DNA of 64,000 nucleotides from an uncultured Granulosicoccus sp. (GCA_947495035.1 CANLXI010000026.1:1-64000); one strand, 5' to 3'; shown: positions 1-8,521, counted from the stretch's first letter. Made by a program: numbers and translations. Notes: generated by a model from the letters alone, not told the origin.

Positions 1-77
<77 letters not shown>

Positions 78-167
78 ATCAGCTCCGAGCGGACAGGCTT
101 GACCGGCAGAAAAATCAGAAATGACTCAACAGCGCGCTTGTCAGACTCACTCCAGCTGTCGCTGGCG

Positions 168-1007
168 TCACGTTCTCGAAGAAGGTGCGTCGTAGAAGTC
201 CATCATGATCCGATGCAAGTGTTCGAGACCATCGCTCAGAGCGGCCGGACCGGGCTGCAGGATATTGGCCGACTTGATTTCATGCAGACGCCCCTGTTTC
301 ACGGCATCGATGCGATCCCAGCCGGCACGCCCGGCCACCTTGTCAGGCCGAAACTTCTTGCCGCACCAGGAACCGATGATGATCTGCGGATTCGCATCGA
401 TCACGCGCTGCGGATCGGCAATGATACGGTCCTTGCCAAGTGACATCCGGCCCAGCTCCGCAAAGCAGTCCTGACCACCGGCAACGTCGATCAATTCGGA
501 GACCCAGCGAATGGCAGAGATCATCGGCTCGTCCCATTCCTCGAAATACACGCGCGGACGGGCACGCTGCGGATGCGCCTGCAGGCACCGGTTTGTCTTC
601 GCCTCGATAGCGGACATCCGAGCCGCATACCGGGCGACCAATGCCTGACCACGCTCGGCTGCACCCACCATGGCGGACAGGGTGAGAATCATGTCCAGAA
701 TCTGCGCAATGGAACGCTGGTTCATGACCAGAACATTCACGCCCCGGCGAATCAGCTCAGCAGCGATGTCCGCCTGCAGGTCGGAGAATCCGATGACCAG
801 ATCAGGTTCAAGCTCTAGAATGCGCTCGTATCTGGCCGACGTGAAGGCAGATACCTTGGGCTCTTCTCGCCGAGCCTGCGCCGGCCTGACCGTGAAACCG
901 GAAATACCGACAATCCGGTCCTGCTCCCCCAGCAGATAAAGAAGCTCCGTGGTCTCTTCCGTCAGACAGACAATGCGCTCGGGATAATGAGCCTTGAAGG
1001 CGGTCAC
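168..1007 (-). CDS. BtuF-like cobalamin/metal-chelate-binding protein without signal peptide
   Basis: A 279-residue protein with the helical-backbone periplasmic-binding fold of BtuF/FhuD-type proteins. The opening strand RIVCLTEETTELLYLLGE resembles the BtuF start, where the P[S/T]xTE motif is followed by a helix reading 'LLxLG', then DRIVGISGF. Two similar lobes are joined by a long helix near residues 95-130. No signal peptide or lipobox is visible: the conserved fold begins about 10 residues from the start. That suggests either a cytosolic variant, a class often labelled 'cobalamin-binding protein', or a missed upstream start. It begins 20 bp after the stop of the upstream single-pass membrane gene and is probably co-transcribed with it. 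Ligand identity (cobalamin, heme or siderophore) is inferred only from the family. Confidence 0.75.
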   Translation of the reverse strand: MTAFKAHYPERIVCLTEETTELLYLLGEQDRIVGISGFTVRPAQARREEPKVSAFTSARYERILELEPDLVIGFSDLQADIAAELIRRGVNVLVMNQRSIAQILDMILTLSAMVGAAERGQALVARYAARMSAIEAKTNRCLQAHPQRARPRVYFEEWDEPMISAIRWVSELIDVAGGQDCFAELGRMSLGKDRIIADPQRVIDANPQIIIGSWCGKKFRPDKVAGRAGWDRIDAVKQGRLHEIKSANILQPGPAALSDGLEHLHRIMMDFYDAPSSRT

Positions 1008-1027
1008 GCCATCGTGATTGGCGGCAT

Positions 1028-1552
1028 CTACTGCGACACCGGTTCAGGCAGACTGATGACCAGGAGATCACCGGTCTGTTCGAAGATCAATTGATGGCTG
1101 GTGACACCCGCCAGAGTTGTCGTATCGTCAACGACCCCACCCACATCGAAGCGCCGTTCATCCGCGGTTACCACATAGGAAGGCTCGGCAGCCGAGACCA
1201 GCACCACGGGACTACCGAACAGATTCTCCAGCGTCACCAGAGCTTCTGTCTCCGGCATCGGCAATGCATCCAGTATTGCATTATCAATATTGCCGACAGT
1301 ATCGGCTGTTTCTTCAGTCAATGCCGAAGAGGCGGTTTGCTGCCCACCAGTTCCCTCCGGCATCGCCTCTTCACTGGCCAAGTCTTCAGGCAGGTCGTCG
1401 GCCTTGAAGGCCTCCATGACGCGATCCGTCACGATCAGGCCGAAAGCCAGTACGCCCAGTACTATCAGGATTCTGTTCACTTTCCGTGGCCTCGGCGATG
1501 CCTGCGATCCGGTTGTATCGTCATTTTCCGAAGATGTGCTTTTGGAGTTCAT
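1028..1552 (-). CDS. Single-pass inner-membrane protein with small C-terminal beta domain
   Basis: A 174-residue protein I do not recognise with certainty. Residues 1-25 are polar and basic, residues 27-46 form one transmembrane segment, and residues 48-105 are an acidic linker. Residues about 106-172 form a compact domain rich in short strands (LFGSPVVLVSAAEPSYVV, then RRFDVGGVVDDTTTLAG). This layout, with a short cytoplasmic tail, one TM segment, a linker and a small periplasmic beta domain, resembles GspC HR or PilP-type proteins that couple inner-membrane machinery to a secretin. The gene starts 17 bp after the short secretin-N-domain-like gene, which supports a joint role. The similarity is architectural only. 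Confidence 0.6.
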   Translation of the reverse strand: MNSKSTSSENDDTTGSQASPRPRKVNRILIVLGVLAFGLIVTDRVMEAFKADDLPEDLASEEAMPEGTGGQQTASSALTEETADTVGNIDNAILDALPMPETEALVTLENLFGSPVVLVSAAEPSYVVTADERRFDVGGVVDDTTTLAGVTSHQLIFEQTGDLLVISLPEPVSQ

Positions 1553-1569
1553 CGAATCGCCTGTCCAGT

Positions 1570-2322
1570 TCAGAAAGTGTCGTAACCGGGTATATCCGTA
1601 ACCCAGCGGATCGGTTTCGACAGGGTCGCCTGGTCGGCCGCAGGTTTGCCTTCATCGGCGATGTCAGCCAGCATTTCGTCGGAACCCACATCAATGACCA
1701 CCTCTGATGCCTTCTGGTCGACGCTATTGGCGGTACTGTCAATACCGGCGACAGCTGCCTCCATGGTCGGCTCCACGTCGGGCTCGATACCCTGTCTGGC
1801 TCCATTGTCTGCCAGGGTCCGGGTTATCAAACCGCTGACGCGCTTGACGAAGACAGGGTGTCCGGCAACCCGCACGGCATCGGCTCGTATCTCGATGTCG
1901 TTGCCGGGCGCCAGTTGTTCAAACAGGGAGCTCTTGAATTCTTCGCTCAATTCGTCACTGACGACGGCAATGGACACTTTGCTGCTGTTGTCGCTTCCGG
2001 TAGCCCGCAGGGTCCTGCCATCAAGGTCGAACAGGACCGGATGATTCGCCGATAGCTCCACCAGTGTCTGTTCCAGACTGCCACCGAACCGCCCGGAAAC
2101 CGACATGTCGAGCGCGCCATCCAGCACCACCTCTCGTCCCGAGAGTTGCGCAAGCTGCTTCACCACCAGGGACATGGGCGCATCCCTGACCCAGAGACTG
2201 ATCTCCGGCACCGTACTCGCAGATGGATCTGCATCGACATTGCCGTTGTCTGCCAGAACCGGCCCCCCTGCCAATGCCGTGCAGCAGAGCAATCCCAGCA
2301 GACCGGGTAGCCGCACCTTCAT
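1570..2322 (-). CDS. Short exported protein with secretin N0/N1-like domains, no secretin pore
   Basis: A 250-residue protein with a Sec signal peptide (about residues 1-24, ending in VLA). The first domain (about 40-105) has the STN/N0 pattern: ISLWVRDAPMSLVVKQLA, then VSGRFGG, then an FDLDGRTLRATG strand. A second domain (about 115-170) resembles the N1 domain of type III secretins (SctC), with a VRVAGHPVFVKRV strand. SctC-type proteins continue into a pore-forming domain of about 300 residues; here the chain ends with an acidic low-complexity region and a short tail. It overlaps the upstream lipoprotein gene by 4 bp (ATGA), so the two are translationally coupled. It may be an adaptor that mimics secretin N domains. 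The fold assignment is from pattern reading and is not certain. Confidence 0.6.
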   Translation of the reverse strand: MKVRLPGLLGLLCCTALAGGPVLADNGNVDADPSASTVPEISLWVRDAPMSLVVKQLAQLSGREVVLDGALDMSVSGRFGGSLEQTLVELSANHPVLFDLDGRTLRATGSDNSSKVSIAVVSDELSEEFKSSLFEQLAPGNDIEIRADAVRVAGHPVFVKRVSGLITRTLADNGARQGIEPDVEPTMEAAVAGIDSTANSVDQKASEVVIDVGSDEMLADIADEGKPAADQATLSKPIRWVTDIPGYDTF

Positions 2323-3344
2323 GACTGCTTCTGCCGCTTGAGCGTCAATACCACACCGCGTCGAGGCATGACTTCATCGAACAGTTGTGGCGCCCAGCAT
2401 CCCTCTTCGAGGATCCTGTCATGCTCCAGACCGGAGAACAACAGGGCTTCCTTGACCCGATTGGCTCGCCCCAGTGCCAGCAGACTGTTGCCATTGGAGA
2501 TTCTGGTGTCGCCGTGGCTGCAACCGATGACTGACAGCACATCCGTATCCGGGTCCATTTCTGCCACGTATCGCTCGATGATGCTCTTGTTGACATCGCC
2601 GAGGCGAAGGGAATCGTTGGGGAATACCAGAATGCTCTGATCGACATCCTCATAGCCTGCAAACAACTCACGATAGTTGGATGCCATGGTTTCGTAGATG
2701 TTCTGCTTGATCACCCGAGGTTCTTCACGATTGAACCAGTCCAGCGCACCGGTTTCCGGTGGCGCCAGCACATCATCGATGCCCGGCCCGTCATAGGGCT
2801 TGAACGCAACCGCACTGTACTCGCTGTCCGGCACGTCGAAGATATCGTCGTCCAGGTTGATCGCCCTCTCGCGGGTGCCACGAATGATCTGCTCACTTGT
2901 CGGCACTGTCTTGTCGGCCACTACATCGTATTGCCGCTCTACCGACAGTTGCCCCACCGACAGCACATACAGATCCTGCTCCCCTTCCTCGGAGTTGATC
3001 TGTCTGATTTCCGGCGTGACCCGGTTGAGACCCTCATGGCCAGCGACTCGCTCGACCTTGTAGCCTCGTTCGCGCAGTTCGCTTTCAATCTGACGTTCGA
3101 AGCGGGAGCGCGGAGGCGCCACCTGGACGGTCGCCATCAGTGGATTCAGATGTGGAAACTGTGCCAGAGAATTGACGAGGTTTTCCGCGATGAGGTCATA
3201 GTCGGGTCGTGGCTCCTTGTCCCAGGGGGCATTCAGCCCCAACGTACTGCAAGCCGTCAGTCCAGGCAGCAGGAATGACAACAGAAGGATTTTCCGAATT
3301 CGGGCATTCACCATTGCAGAAGACTTGAATCTGACCATCGTCAC
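2319..3344 (-). CDS. Outer-membrane lipoprotein with OmpA-like C-terminal domain
   Basis: A protein of up to 341 residues. A lipoprotein signal ends in the lipobox LTAC (Cys near 32). The start is uncertain: GTG at 3344, ATG at 3338 and ATG at 3314 are all possible, and a GAGAG motif precedes the GTG. The N-terminal part (35-150) is an unrecognised domain. The C-terminal ~115 residues follow the OmpA/MotB pattern: a predicted ILVFPNDSLRL strand, a glycine-rich turn (IGCSHGDT), then the helix LLALGRANRVKEAL with the conserved Arg, and a final RRGVVLTLKR strand. The usual GHTD aspartate is not clearly kept, so peptidoglycan binding is doubtful. It is the first gene of the operon with the secretin-N-like and single-pass membrane proteins. 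Confidence 0.65.
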   Translation of the reverse strand: MTMVRFKSSAMVNARIRKILLLSFLLPGLTACSTLGLNAPWDKEPRPDYDLIAENLVNSLAQFPHLNPLMATVQVAPPRSRFERQIESELRERGYKVERVAGHEGLNRVTPEIRQINSEEGEQDLYVLSVGQLSVERQYDVVADKTVPTSEQIIRGTRERAINLDDDIFDVPDSEYSAVAFKPYDGPGIDDVLAPPETGALDWFNREEPRVIKQNIYETMASNYRELFAGYEDVDQSILVFPNDSLRLGDVNKSIIERYVAEMDPDTDVLSVIGCSHGDTRISNGNSLLALGRANRVKEALLFSGLEHDRILEEGCWAPQLFDEVMPRRGVVLTLKRQKQS

Positions 3345-3656
3345 TGGGTTCTCTCATTGGTTTTCCGGCTTGTAAGTGGCAACTTGCCGGCAATCAACTA
3401 GCCTGCCTGGTGACAGGGCTGCACCCTCAACAATAGCCGTTTAGATCAGCAAACGGCACCGCTTAAAGCCATGACAGAGGATGTCATGCCAAAACTTAAC
3501 GGTTTTGTAATTGACTTTGACGTAAGACGTCAGAATAACGTCATCAATCCCGAAAAGACTGATGACACGCCAATGCCGACATGTTCTTGACGAATTCGTT
3601 TATCGTGACGATGAGCGATCGACATTCCTGAATTCGCACTTCGCAATCACGCAAAC
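3345..3656. other. Divergent intergenic region
   Basis: About 310 bp between the minus-strand lipoprotein operon and the plus-strand zinc peptidase. I see no convincing gene here. It holds a perfect short inverted repeat at 3490-3507 (CAAAAC, 6-bp loop, GTTTTG) and a promoter-like segment with an embedded palindrome at 3511-3544, described separately. AT content is locally higher than in the flanking genes, as expected for a control region serving two transcripts. Confidence 0.6.
3511..3539 (+). promoter_or_regulatory. Sigma70-like promoter with palindromic spacer operator
   Basis: TTGACT at 3511-3516 and AATAAC at 3534-3539 are separated by 17 bp, a sigma70-like arrangement with a good -35 and a weak -10. 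The spacer contains a perfect 6+3+6 inverted repeat, TGACGT-AAG-ACGTCA (3518-3532), and a further CGTCA half-site follows at 3539-3543. A protein bound to the palindrome would block the promoter. The likely target is the zinc peptidase gene starting at 3657, which would give a leader of about 110 bases. Regulator unknown. Confidence 0.45.
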
Positions 3657-4346
3657 ATGGCCGTTCTATTACTGCTCCTGCTCATCGCCACGCTCATCGT
3701 CGGACCGCAACTCTGGATACGATGGATCTTTCTGCGTTATTCCGCCGAACTGCCCGATATCCCCGGCACCGGTGCGGAACTGGCTCGACATCTGTTGCAA
3801 CGCTTTGAGATTCAAGGCGTGGTTGTCGAGGAGACCGATCCGCAGCGCGATCACTTTGATGCCTCAACGCCTGCCATCAGGCTCTCGCCCAGGAACTATC
3901 ACGATCGATCGCTGACGGCCATCGCTGTGGCCACCCATGAACTCGGACACGCCATACAGTGGCACAGAAAGGAAGCCGTATTCCGTCTGCGCCAGCGCTA
4001 TATCCCTCTGGCCCTGAAATTCCAGCGCGCCGGAATTCTGATGCTGTCCCTCTCCCCGGTCTTCGGCCTGCTGACGCGCAGTCCGACCGGCGTACTCCTG
4101 CCCGTGGTCGGTGGCGTACTGGCGGCATTGTGTGGGGCGGCCACCTATCTGATCGTGCTTCCGGAAGAATGGGATGCCAGTTTCAACAAGGCCATGCCGA
4201 TACTGGTTGACGGCGACTACATCGGCGAACAACAGCATCATGCCGTGAAGTCCATCCTCCGAGCGGCGGCCCTGACCTATGCTGCAGGTGCCCTCGCCTC
4301 TTTATTGCAAGTCTGGCGCTGGCTGCCATTATTGTTGCGTCGCTGA
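3657..4346 (+). CDS. YugP-type membrane zinc metallopeptidase (Zn_peptidase_2)
   Basis: A 229-residue protein matching the YugP family of neutral zinc metallopeptidases. An N-terminal hydrophobic segment (2-16) is followed by a soluble part with the zinc motif HELGH at residues 94-98, preceded by AVAT as is typical of the family. After it come two or three further hydrophobic segments (about 115-135, 142-160 and 205-222), so the active site lies at the membrane. EEWDASFNKA downstream of HELGH would supply the third zinc ligand. Members are close to 225-235 residues, so it appears complete. Substrate unknown. It is monocistronic, with a convergent subtilase gene downstream. Confidence 0.88.
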   Translation: MAVLLLLLLIATLIVGPQLWIRWIFLRYSAELPDIPGTGAELARHLLQRFEIQGVVVEETDPQRDHFDASTPAIRLSPRNYHDRSLTAIAVATHELGHAIQWHRKEAVFRLRQRYIPLALKFQRAGILMLSLSPVFGLLTRSPTGVLLPVVGGVLAALCGAATYLIVLPEEWDASFNKAMPILVDGDYIGEQQHHAVKSILRAAALTYAAGALASLLQVWRWLPLLLRR

Positions 4347-4441
4347 ACGGCAGCGTCCTGTCGACACTCCTGATCGCCAGTCTCGCACGGATACCAGCAG
4401 TCAGACAGTCCGGGCTTCATGCAATTGAGTTCGGACTCACA

Positions 4442-5632
4442 TCAGAGCAATGGCGCCTGCACCATACCGGTTCCGACATCCTGGATGGCTGTGCCGGCAG
4501 CCAGGGATTCGGTCACACCACTGGCCACGACACGCGCCATCAGACGGGCACCATCAACAGCGGCATGACTGTCCAGCTGGCGCTGAGCCCACAGGGCCGC
4601 AATACCGGCCACATGCGGCGTTGCCATACTGGTTCCACTCTTCGAACCCAGGCCACCTCCGGGAATCGCACTCACGACATCCACGCCTGGTGCGGCGACA
4701 TCCACCTGCTTGTTGGAGAATGAGGCTACCGCAAAGCCACCATCTCGCTCTTCCAACGCCGCAACCGAAACCACGCCTGTACCTGCTGCGGGGGGAGCCA
4801 CGGCAATCTCATAGCTTGGTCGCCTGCTCTCATTACCCGCAGCTGCAACGACCAGACATCCCTGGCCGAACTGACCCTGCGCTCGAATGAACGAAGACAG
4901 CTCCGTGAACATGTTGACATTCGCGCGATACGCTTCCAGTGCCATCGAGGTGGCCGGACGCACATCCAGACCCGCCTCTTCCGTCAGATACTGCACGAAA
5001 CCGGGAAAATCGATTCCCAGAGACATCGAGATGACATGTGCCCCTTCGTTCACGGCCCATTGCATGGCCTGGGCTATGGTTCCGGAGGAGTTACCACCCT
5101 CACCGAGCACCTTGCCGATCAGTGCCCGCTGCACACCGGGAGCCACCCCGATCCGAAGCCCATCAATGCTACGCCCGAACACCGTACCGGCGCAGTGAGT
5201 GCCGTGTCCGTTGGTATCGTCAGGCCCTTCACTGGTGAAATTCCGGTGTACCAGATCCACACCCTGAAACGCCGGATGATCGGGATCGATACCGGTGTCG
5301 AGCACGGCCACGGTCACGCCCGAGCCATCGAAAGGCGACTGCGAAGCCGCCGTGGCCTCCACACCCCAGGTCAACGGCACGCGATGATCCGTGCTGATGT
5401 CATCCTCGGAAGCCACCGGCTGAATCAGGGTCATCGGCATCAAGGGAGCGATGGCACGAGTGCTTGGGTCACGCCGTAGGTCATCGATATCCGAGGCCGT
5501 CAGCGCGGTTTCCTCCACCTCCAGCTGCACCGGGTCGTCGGTCATCAATTCCGCACCTCTGACCCTGATATTGTCCAGGGTCGGAACAATCCGATGTCTG
5601 GAGCGGATCACGACATACTCTTCAAGGTTCAT
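4442..5632 (-). CDS. Subtilisin-family (S8) serine protease
   Basis: A 396-residue peptidase with all S8 landmarks: catalytic Asp112 in AVLDTGID, His143 in NGHGTHCAG, oxyanion Asn267 in AAAGNE and catalytic Ser335 in SGTSMATPH. About 105 residues precede the catalytic domain and contain no evident signal peptide, TM segment or lipobox. They may be an I9-like prodomain, or the protein may be intracellular. An insertion of about 40 residues lies between the GASMSLG region and the oxyanion Asn (about 208-255). There is no C-terminal sorting domain. It stands alone, with about 200 bp separating it from the nicotinamidase-like gene. Confidence 0.92.
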   Translation of the reverse strand: MNLEEYVVIRSRHRIVPTLDNIRVRGAELMTDDPVQLEVEETALTASDIDDLRRDPSTRAIAPLMPMTLIQPVASEDDISTDHRVPLTWGVEATAASQSPFDGSGVTVAVLDTGIDPDHPAFQGVDLVHRNFTSEGPDDTNGHGTHCAGTVFGRSIDGLRIGVAPGVQRALIGKVLGEGGNSSGTIAQAMQWAVNEGAHVISMSLGIDFPGFVQYLTEEAGLDVRPATSMALEAYRANVNMFTELSSFIRAQGQFGQGCLVVAAAGNESRRPSYEIAVAPPAAGTGVVSVAALEERDGGFAVASFSNKQVDVAAPGVDVVSAIPGGGLGSKSGTSMATPHVAGIAALWAQRQLDSHAAVDGARLMARVVASGVTESLAAGTAIQDVGTGMVQAPLL

Positions 5633-5841
5633 GCTTGGCCTCCATGGACACAGAACGCGTCACGTCGATTCCAGAGAACAGCGGGAACGTGCCTGCACAC
5701 GCCCCGCTGCAGCATCCTGAAGTGTCTCTTCATTGGCCGGAAAATGCACTCAGTCTTTGGTATGAGGCTCATACCGGACAGGCAAGCCCCGCCATGCGCA
5801 CGGTGGTATCACCGTACACCTTCATGCCTGGCAGACCGTGG

Positions 5842-6594
5842 TCAGACGATATCGGAGGAACGAATGCGTGCCACACCTGCATCAGTCATGGCTTTCCAGG
5901 CCGCCGCGACCGAACCATCGAGATCGATTCCCCGACACGCATCCTCCACCACGGACACGCTCAGACCGGCGGCCGCAGCATCCTGTGCAGACCAGCTGAC
6001 GCAGAAGTCCGTAGCCAGGCCGCAGACATAGACCTTGCTCAGACCCCGCTCCTGCAGATAGCCGGTGAGGCCTGTTTTCGTGCTGCCATCGGCCTCCACG
6101 AAGGTCGAATAGCTGTCCACCTCGCTGTGATAGCCCTTGCGAATGATCAACTGTGCATGCGGAATGTCCAGTCCGTCGGCCAACTGTGCATCCGTGGAGC
6201 CCTGCACGCAATGATCCGGCCACAGTACCTGAGTGCCATAGGGCATCTCGATGGTCTCGAACGGCTGTTTTTCCTGATGGCTCGATGCAAACGAGGCATG
6301 GCCAGGCGTGTGCCAGTCCTGGGTAAAGACCACGTTGTCGAACTTGCGACCCAGCTCGTTGATGATCGGGATGACCTGATCACCGTCCGAAACCGGCAAG
6401 GTACCACCGGGCAGAAAACAGTTCTGCACGTCGATGACCAGCAGAACGGCGTCGGCACCGGGCTCGATGTTCGCCGCAGCCAGGTGACGCATGCCCAGCG
6501 GCAGGCTGGCCGCGGCAACCCCGGCCATCTGCAGGAATCGCCGCCGACTCTTCGCTACAGCAGGCCCTGCCTTCCCATCATTCATGAGTTTCAT
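5842..6594 (-). CDS. Tat-exported nicotinamidase/isochorismatase-like hydrolase
   Basis: Family: PncA-type cysteine hydrolases, which convert nicotinamide to nicotinate. Numbered from the ATG at 6594, Asp55 (VIDVQNCF), Lys153 (IRKGYHSE) and Cys198 (TDFCVS) form the catalytic triad, and D93/H95 (QDWH) fit the metal site. A longer frame starts at 6642, but the later ATG gives a compact leader. The N-terminus carries a twin-arginine signal, SRRRFLQM, followed by a hydrophobic stretch and an ALA-like end (about residue 40). PncA is normally cytosolic, so export is unusual and suggests use of extracellular or periplasmic nicotinamide, or a different amide. The catalytic core is complete. Confidence 0.88.
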   Translation of the reverse strand: MKLMNDGKAGPAVAKSRRRFLQMAGVAAASLPLGMRHLAAANIEPGADAVLLVIDVQNCFLPGGTLPVSDGDQVIPIINELGRKFDNVVFTQDWHTPGHASFASSHQEKQPFETIEMPYGTQVLWPDHCVQGSTDAQLADGLDIPHAQLIIRKGYHSEVDSYSTFVEADGSTKTGLTGYLQERGLSKVYVCGLATDFCVSWSAQDAAAAGLSVSVVEDACRGIDLDGSVAAAWKAMTDAGVARIRSSDIV

Positions 6595-7012
6595 TTCACC
6601 ATCCGGTATCGGTTGAGTAGACCGTTCAAACCGTATACGCATTTTCGCGCAGACTCAACCGCGACTTCATGTGAAATCGCCTGATGCCAAACGACTTGCA
6701 ATGCAAGGTGTCCGGCAATACCGACCCTCTGGCAGACGGGTCTCGGCACCGCGCACCATCCTTGTGCAATCGCGGTGGCGAAGAAACATGCCGGCAGTGA
6801 TTCAGATACCCAGCCACGCAGAAACTCGGTAACTCGGTAACTCGGTAACTCGGTAACTCGGTAACTCAGTAACTCAGTAACTCAGTAACTCAGCTCACCA
6901 CTCAAGGGTCAGACATGCATTTCACGCGATCACACAACACCACAGCACTTGTTGCAGTGATCGATCAGGAATTGGCCTTACCGATGACGACGAGTTCGAG
7001 TTGCAGCGAAAG
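6595..7012. other. Intergenic region containing an octamer array
   Basis: About 420 bp between the 5' end of the nicotinamidase-like gene and the 3' end of the GlyGly-CTERM-like protein gene, both on the minus strand. The left half probably holds the nicotinamidase promoter. The centre is the 8-bp tandem array at 6823-6893. From 6894 to 7012 I see no gene and no clear terminator. Confidence 0.6.
6823..6893. repeat. Octanucleotide tandem array AACTC(G/A)GT
   Basis: Five copies of AACTCGGT (6823-6862) are followed by three copies of AACTCAGT (6863-6886) and a partial copy. A single G-to-A change separates the two blocks, so the array probably expanded from each variant independently. It lies in an intergenic space and encodes nothing evident. 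Confidence 0.95.
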
Positions 7013-8521
7013 CTAGCCGGCCCGGAGGCGATTCAGTCGAGCCTTGCCGGCAAAGACAGCACTCAATGCCAACAGTAGCAGCCAGGACAGCGCACCACTC
7101 TTGCTGGTGCTGCCACCCTCAGACTCGACGTCAGGCTTGGCTTCGGCTTCAGGCTCCACTTCAGGCTCAGGTTCCGGGGTCACCTCTGGCGTTTCCTCCT
7201 CAACCACCGGTGGCTCCTCCGGCGCATTCTGCGCATCGATGTTCGCTTGCCAGTTGCTGCAGAAGCTCTCGTTGCCGGACAGCATGAGCCTCGGTGCCAA
7301 TTCGGAGGCCACTTCGGCATACACTTGCAGCGGATCACTTTCCGCATCGCTGCTGATGATGACGGTGATCTCATCGGCGGTCAGCAAGTCGGCTGGTATG
7401 ACTGACTGGTGCCTCGTCTCGGCATTCCAACCACCACTGGCCTGGCTCAATGCCACCATGATTTCCGGCTGCTGGCCTTCTTCCCCGGCACCCTCCTGCC
7501 AGTCAGCATGTGATCCCAGCGCATGATGAATGCTACCGTTCGACGCCTGATCTCCGGTCGTGTACTCGATCACGGCGCTGCTGGCCTGCGGCACGAGCGA
7601 CAGATCAAATTTCATCAGAATGGAGGAATCGGAGTCATTGACGCTCAGATACTCCCCGGCGGTATAGTCGCTGCCGGAATCTGTCGGGTCCACTGACACC
7701 ACGGCACTTGCCGGCAAGGCCAGGCGATTGTCCACACATTGATTGCTCTCGTTCTCCATCCATGAAGGATCGGCGACGAACAGATTCTCCCGCACCACAG
7801 GAACCTCTGGCTCCGGCTCGGGATCCGGTGTTTCCGGTTCGGGTTCCGGCTCTTCGGGCCCACCGACCTCATCCGGATCGACAACCGTGCCATCGCCCTG
7901 AACGACGCTTGACGGCTTCCAGCGGTTACCGGCACTTTCGCTGAAATTGACATCGTCGTAACGATACAGGACCACTCTGTCGATCGCGTGCCCGATGGAG
8001 CGACCCGAGATCTCCATGGTGTGATCACCCTCTGAAAAGTACTGACGGATCGGTACACTCACATGATCAACGGTTCGTGTGGCCCAGGCCCATCGGCCCA
8101 AGGTATTGGTAAAGGCCTTTGTCCACCCGTCCAGAGCCTCTTCCTCGGGAACATCCTGGCCGGTGGCCAGACGCATCCAGGAATCATTGGCTTCGGTATT
8201 GCTGTCACCTTCGGCTATCTGGCTGCGCCAGCGGATTTCATAGTTGCCGGCTGTCTGTATGCGAAAGTGATAGGTGATGTTACCTTTACCGGCCGACGAG
8301 GACGCAAAGGAGTTCGGTCCTGACCACTCGAAGTATCCGGTACCCAGGTGGCCCTCCAGATCGGTCTTCAGCACCCACCCGTCGACGGGCTCAGCATCCT
8401 CGACCTCGAACACGACTACCCCGTCTTCTTCGAGATACGTATGGTTCGGGTCTGCACTGGCAGCTCCGGCGACAGTGCCGCAAAGCATCAGTGTTAAAGC
8501 CTTGGCAGATCGGTAATGCAT
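7013..8521 (-). CDS. Secreted CBM-like modular protein with GlyGly-CTERM-like tail
   Basis: A 502-residue exported protein. Signal peptide 1-23 (ending ASA). Residues about 28-200 look like a beta-sandwich of the type appended to glycoside hydrolases (EVEDAEP, a YFEWSGPNSF strand, then IQTAGNYEIRWRSQI). A Pro/Glu linker (about 225-250) leads to a second predicted beta domain (about 252-425), and a second Pro/Glu linker (about 432-465) leads to the tail. The tail has a GGS motif, a hydrophobic helix (ALSWLLLLALSAVFAG) and a basic end (KARLNRLRAG). This is the GlyGly-CTERM layout that rhombosortase cleaves after T2SS export, and both systems are encoded near 26.8-33.3 kb. No catalytic domain is visible. 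Its role is probably binding or display. Confidence 0.75.
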   Translation of the reverse strand: MHYRSAKALTLMLCGTVAGAASADPNHTYLEEDGVVVFEVEDAEPVDGWVLKTDLEGHLGTGYFEWSGPNSFASSSAGKGNITYHFRIQTAGNYEIRWRSQIAEGDSNTEANDSWMRLATGQDVPEEEALDGWTKAFTNTLGRWAWATRTVDHVSVPIRQYFSEGDHTMEISGRSIGHAIDRVVLYRYDDVNFSESAGNRWKPSSVVQGDGTVVDPDEVGGPEEPEPEPETPDPEPEPEVPVVRENLFVADPSWMENESNQCVDNRLALPASAVVSVDPTDSGSDYTAGEYLSVNDSDSSILMKFDLSLVPQASSAVIEYTTGDQASNGSIHHALGSHADWQEGAGEEGQQPEIMVALSQASGGWNAETRHQSVIPADLLTADEITVIISSDAESDPLQVYAEVASELAPRLMLSGNESFCSNWQANIDAQNAPEEPPVVEEETPEVTPEPEPEVEPEAEAKPDVESEGGSTSKSGALSWLLLLALSAVFAGKARLNRLRAG

